This document shows, piece by piece, positions 34,287 to 37,557 of a DNA stretch of 37,557 bases. The DNA lies in the NCBI GenBank assembly GCA_025356395.1, contig JANXTA010000080.1:1-37557 (forward strand). Reading direction: 5' to 3'. The notes beneath the pieces are model-generated. The model had not been told where the DNA came from. It was given only the letters and a program-made list of their open reading frames with translations, and ran no database searches. The translations under genes were made by a program, and so were the position numbers. The stretch's first letter is position 1. Each line of letters opens with the position of its first letter. The stretch comes from Betaproteobacteria bacterium. GTDB taxonomy: Bacteria; Pseudomonadota; Gammaproteobacteria; Burkholderiales; Burkholderiaceae_D.

Positions 34287-34970
34287 TCAGTTGCCCCGCT
34301 CGACCCATTGCGTCGCGAAACGCGCCAGCTCGGCGGCCCGCTTGAGGCCTAGCTTCTCGCGCAGGTTCGCCCGATGCGCCTCGACCGTCTTGGCACTGCG
34401 ACCCAGCTTGTCGGCGATCTCGGCGACGGTCAGGCCCTGCCCGATCATCCGCAGGATCTCGAATTCGCGATCGGTGAGGTTGTCGATGAACGACACGGTC
34501 TCGTCGACGCCGCTGTTGAGGAAGCGCTGGACCATGACCGTCTGCATGCGATCGCTGACGTACACACCGCCGTTGAGGATCTTGCGGATCGCGGCCAGCA
34601 GTTTCTCGGTGGCCTCCTGCTTCATCACGTAACCCTTGGCGCCGGCGCGGAACGCACGATCGGAATACAGCGCCTCGTCGTGCATGCTCATCACGAGCAC
34701 CGGCAGTTGCGGCTGCGCGTCGCGCATCAGCTTCACGAGTTCGATGCCCGACGTGCCCGGCAGCGAGATGTCGACGATCGCGAGATCGACCTGCGTCTCG
34801 CGCAGCACCGCGATCGCCGAATCGGCATCGCCGGCTTCGGCGCAGACATCGAGATCGAGTTCACGGTTGACCAGCTGCGCAATGCCCTGACGCACGATCA
34901 CGTGGTCATCGACGATCAGGATGCGTGCCTTGACCGGCAACTGGCTGATCGTGGAATTCGGGTCGGTCAT
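34287..34970 (-). CDS. NarL/FixJ-family response regulator
   Basis: The 227-residue regulator has a receiver domain (about residues 14-130) with the acidic pair DD at 21-22, the phosphoacceptor Asp67 in LAIVDISLPGTSG, and the conserved Lys in GYVMKQ. A LuxR-type helix-turn-helix (about 160-225) reads LTDREFEILRMIGQGLTVAEIADKL and then SAKTVEAHRANLREKLGL. It binds DNA after phosphorylation. The start at 34970 overlaps the kinase stop (ATGA, 34967-34970), so the two form a two-component pair with the kinase made first. Target genes are unknown. Confidence 0.94.
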   Translation of the reverse strand: MTDPNSTISQLPVKARILIVDDHVIVRQGIAQLVNRELDLDVCAEAGDADSAIAVLRETQVDLAIVDISLPGTSGIELVKLMRDAQPQLPVLVMSMHDEALYSDRAFRAGAKGYVMKQEATEKLLAAIRKILNGGVYVSDRMQTVMVQRFLNSGVDETVSFIDNLTDREFEILRMIGQGLTVAEIADKLGRSAKTVEAHRANLREKLGLKRAAELARFATQWVERGN

Positions 34971-35740
34971 AGATTCTTTCCTTGTTCGCGCATGGTCTGC
35001 GCTGCTTTTTTGTCCAGGGCGACGCGCACCGAGACTTCCTTGCCGACCTGCGTGATTTCCAGTTTCGCACCGAGCAACTTGGCCCGGTTGCGCATGCTCG
35101 AGATCCCGATGCCTTCGGCGGCCTCGACGGCCGCAGCGAGCGTCCCGCGATTGGCCACGGTCAGGATGATGGCCTGGTCCTCCTCCCGAAGATCGACCAG
35201 GATCTTGCCGCCTGCGCCGTGCTTGACCGCATTGTGCACGGCTTCCTGGGCGATCCGGAACAAGTGATGCGCCGCCATGCGACTGGCGACCGGGATGGTC
35301 CCGTCCGCGTTGAAGCTGCACTGGATGCCGTAGATGGTCGACACGTCACGCGCCAGGACCGACAGCGCAAACGCGAACGCGTTGTCCTCGGGACCGACCG
35401 GCCGCAATCCGCGCGCTAGCGCTCGGGTGTTCGAGATGGCCTGGTTGGTGAGCGCGGCGATCTGCATGGCATCGGCGGTCTCGGGTGCGTTACGATCCTC
35501 GAGCCGATTGGCGAGCGCCTTCGCCAGGAACGCGATGCCGGTCAGATGCTGACCGAGTCCGTCGTGGAGCTCATGGGACAGTCGTTCCTTCTCACGCTCG
35601 ATGGTTTTGAGATCGCGTTCGAGCGCCTCAAGGTCGTCCGAGTCGGCCAGCTTGCTTTCGGGACGCTGAGCCGTGCGCGCGGCGCGCACTCTCGGCCTCG
35701 GCTTCGGCTTCGTCTTGACGGGAACTTCCTGTTCACTCAT
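34967..35740 (-). CDS. NarX-like sensor histidine kinase, soluble
   Basis: The 257-residue kinase contains HisKA_3 and HATPase_c. The phosphoacceptor region is [27 protein letters not shown] with His59 in the LHD motif. The ATPase has the N-box [18 protein letters not shown] and the G-box [16 protein letters not shown]. It lacks any membrane span or recognisable sensor domain: the N-terminus is a short basic, Pro-rich segment ([15 protein letters not shown]) leading into a coiled coil. It probably senses a cytoplasmic signal or another protein. The ATG at 35740 gives this short N-terminus; an in-frame start at 35797 would add 19 residues. It is divergent from yggX. Confidence 0.9.
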   Translation of the reverse strand: MSEQEVPVKTKPKPRPRVRAARTAQRPESKLADSDDLEALERDLKTIEREKERLSHELHDGLGQHLTGIAFLAKALANRLEDRNAPETADAMQIAALTNQAISNTRALARGLRPVGPEDNAFAFALSVLARDVSTIYGIQCSFNADGTIPVASRMAAHHLFRIAQEAVHNAVKHGAGGKILVDLREEDQAIILTVANRGTLAAAVEAAEGIGISSMRNRAKLLGAKLEITQVGKEVSVRVALDKKAAQTMREQGKNL

Positions 35741-35804
35741 CCGTGTTCTTGCCGCTTTCCGCAGTGATGCACGCGGGCCGGAGAGGCCGCGGCGCAACGC
35801 ACAG

Positions 35805-35810
35805 TAAAAT
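35805..35810 (+). promoter_or_regulatory. Candidate -10 element for yggX
   Basis: TAAAAT preceded by G lies 28 bp before the yggX ATG, giving a short leader that contains the ribosome site GAGG. It matches the GTAAAAT sequence seen before nudJ. No clear -35 hexamer was found. Confidence 0.4.
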
Positions 35811-35838
35811 CTCGGCCGGAGTTTACAGAGGAACGTCC

Positions 35839-36111
35839 ATGAGCAGAACCGTTCAATGCGTCAAGCTGGGCCACGAGGCTGAGGGGCTGGATTTCGCACC
35901 CTATCCCGGACCGCTCGGCCAGCGCATCTATGAAAGCGTATCGAAGGAAGCCTGGGCCGCCTGGCTCAAGCAGCAGACCATGCTGGTCAACGAGAACCGG
36001 CTGAATCTGGCCGATGTGCGTGCCCGCAAGTACCTGGCGACGCAGATGGAGCGCCACTTCTTCGGCGAGGGGGCCGATATGGCGACGGGGTATGTGCCGC
36101 CGTCAAACTGA
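35839..36111 (+). CDS. yggX: YggX family Fe(2+)-trafficking / oxidative damage protection protein
   Basis: The 90-residue protein matches YggX along its whole length: [27 protein letters not shown] at the start, with Cys7 in RTVQCV as the conserved cysteine, then [28 protein letters not shown] and a C-terminus ending VPPSN. YggX protects iron-sulfur clusters and helps in iron trafficking under oxidative stress. The ATG at 35839 has GAGG seven bases upstream. It is divergent from the histidine kinase gene and convergent with phoU. Confidence 0.95.
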   Translation: MSRTVQCVKLGHEAEGLDFAPYPGPLGQRIYESVSKEAWAAWLKQQTMLVNENRLNLADVRARKYLATQMERHFFGEGADMATGYVPPSN

Positions 36112-36116
36112 TGGGG

Positions 36117-36134
36117 TCCCGGCCTTCGCCGGGA
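36117..36134. terminator. Hairpin between the convergent yggX and phoU genes
   Basis: TCCCGGC and GCCGGGA form a 7-bp stem with loop CTTC, followed by TGACAT. The sequence GGTCCCGGCCTTCGCCGGG resembles a dispersed intergenic hairpin repeat common in GC-rich proteobacteria. It may end both transcripts. No long T-tract is present. Confidence 0.5.
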
Positions 36135-36161
36135 TGACATACGGGTGAACGCGATGCCGTG

Positions 36162-36860
36162 CTACTCGGCCGCTTCGCGCTCCAGGTCTTCGACGCCGAT
36201 GTGACGGACGTCGCGACCCTTGACCATGTACACCGTGTACTCGCACATGTTCTTCGCGTGGTCGCCGATGCGTTCCAGCGCCTTGACGATGGTGAGGATC
36301 TCGATCGACCGGGAGATGGTGCGCGGGTCCTCGATCATGAACGTGATCAGCTGGCGGACGATGGCGCGGTATTCGTCGTCGAGCGCGATGTCGTCGCGAA
36401 CCACCTGCGCCGCCGCGATCGGATCGAGACGCGCGAACGAGTCGAGCGCCTTGCGCAGCATCTCGATGGCCGTGTCGGCGATGTGCGCGAGTTCGACGCG
36501 CGGCATGTGCGCGCGCTCGGCCTCGTGGATCATGCGGGCCATGCGCGCGACCTTCTGCGCCTCGTCGCCGATGCGTTCGAGGTCGGTGATCATCTTGACG
36601 ACGGTCATCAACATCCGCAGGTCGCCGGCCGTGGGCTGGCGGCGCGCGACGATGTGGCTGCAGCGTTCGTCGAGTTCGACCTCCATCCGGTTGACCAGCT
36701 TGTCGCCCTCGACGACGCTCTCGATCAACGCCATGTCACCCGACGCCAGCGACTCGACGGCCCGCATGATCTGCTCTTCTACCAGCCCGCCCATGCGCAG
36801 GACGCTGGAGCGAACCGATTCGAGTTCGGAATCGAATTGCTTGGAAGTGTGTTCGGACAT
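36162..36860 (-). CDS. phoU: Phosphate-signalling protein PhoU
   Basis: The 232-residue helical protein has two PhoU three-helix bundles, each with its ExxxD metal-binding motif: DLERIGDEAQKVAR and ALERIGDHAKNMCEY. The N-terminus MSEHTSKQFDSELESVRSSVLRMGGLVE is typical. PhoU links the Pst transporter to the PhoR/PhoB system and restrains phosphate uptake. The ATG at 36860 was chosen by match to the family; an ATG at 36869 is possible. No Shine-Dalgarno sequence is evident. No pst or phoBR gene is in this window, so phoU is separated from them or they lie elsewhere. Confidence 0.95.
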   Translation of the reverse strand: MSEHTSKQFDSELESVRSSVLRMGGLVEEQIMRAVESLASGDMALIESVVEGDKLVNRMEVELDERCSHIVARRQPTAGDLRMLMTVVKMITDLERIGDEAQKVARMARMIHEAERAHMPRVELAHIADTAIEMLRKALDSFARLDPIAAAQVVRDDIALDDEYRAIVRQLITFMIEDPRTISRSIEILTIVKALERIGDHAKNMCEYTVYMVKGRDVRHIGVEDLEREAAE

Positions 36861-37004
36861 GGTCAGCATTGTAAGGGGAGACGCGGGGCCGGGGGTGCCG
36901 TCCGGTCCGCGTTCGAGCGCCATCGGTCGGGCGGCTCAGGCCGGCGCAGCCTAGAGGCACCGCGTGACAGTTTCGTGGCCGTGGGAAGGAAATTCCTGAG
37001 GGCG

Positions 37005-37557
<553 letters not shown>

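Overview
The window is about 37.5 kb of GC-rich (roughly two-thirds G+C by eye) bacterial chromosome. Gene content points to a betaproteobacterium, probably close to Burkholderiales: a Burkholderia-type phasin, a GT9/O-antigen-ligase pair, fused-type PntA, ArgA with a kinase-like plus GNAT architecture, HrpA, YggX, PhoU and RpiA. No rRNA, tRNA, CRISPR array, prophage or plasmid function was seen. Species cannot be named from the sequence alone.

Layout. (1) 1-1677: end of a surface-polysaccharide locus, with the C-terminus of a GT9 glycosyltransferase overlapping an O-antigen ligase by ATGA. (2) 1678-2866: an IS5-family insertion sequence placed in the CTAG that contains the ligase stop codon. 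(3) 2871-4064: a distinctly lower-GC, gene-poor stretch with one plausible small membrane protein and several inverted repeats that may form a pntAB leader. (4) 4065-9337: pntA-pntB, nudJ-like, mnmA, then a convergent DUF2087 gene. (5) 10157-14930: an adaptor/ATPase/permease/permease ABC export operon of MacAB/DevBCA style with a VOC-fold gene inside it. (6) 14967-15968: a decayed FMN-binding glutamate-synthase-like gene (two nonsense codons, one large deletion, missing N-terminus). (7) 15977-21848, minus strand: a DUF4136-like lipoprotein, a PBP7-type peptidase, then an apparent operon HDAC-like / EamA transporter / nitroreductase / tartrate dehydrogenase. (8) 21871-22843: a strong phasin promoter flanked by two dyads, the phasin gene, a perfect 32-bp palindrome, a hairpin-rich segment and a clear intrinsic terminator. 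(9) 22842-27889, minus strand: six tightly packed genes (beta-propeller, polysaccharide deacetylase, sterol-desaturase-like, EI24, CinA-like, queC), mostly joined by 4-nt overlaps. (10) 28024-33566: hrpA and argA, divergent around a symmetric -10 element. (11) 33613-37557: a small secreted protein with a possible decayed tail, a soluble NarX-like kinase with its NarL-like regulator, yggX, phoU and a 5'-incomplete rpiA.

Functional themes: NADPH balance (PntAB, nitroreductase, tartrate/D-malate dehydrogenase), envelope and export (O-antigen ligase, ABC exporter, PBP7, deacetylase, desaturase), carbon storage (phasin), RNA modification and processing (MnmA, QueC, HrpA) and arginine synthesis (ArgA). 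Most of the window is ordinary housekeeping and accessory sequence. The items most worth checking are the possible structured leader before pntAB, the hairpin-rich RNA after the phasin gene, the symmetric hrpA/argA promoter with a possibly leaderless argA mRNA, the VOC gene inside the ABC operon, and the overlapping envelope/queC gene chain. None of these is proven from sequence alone.
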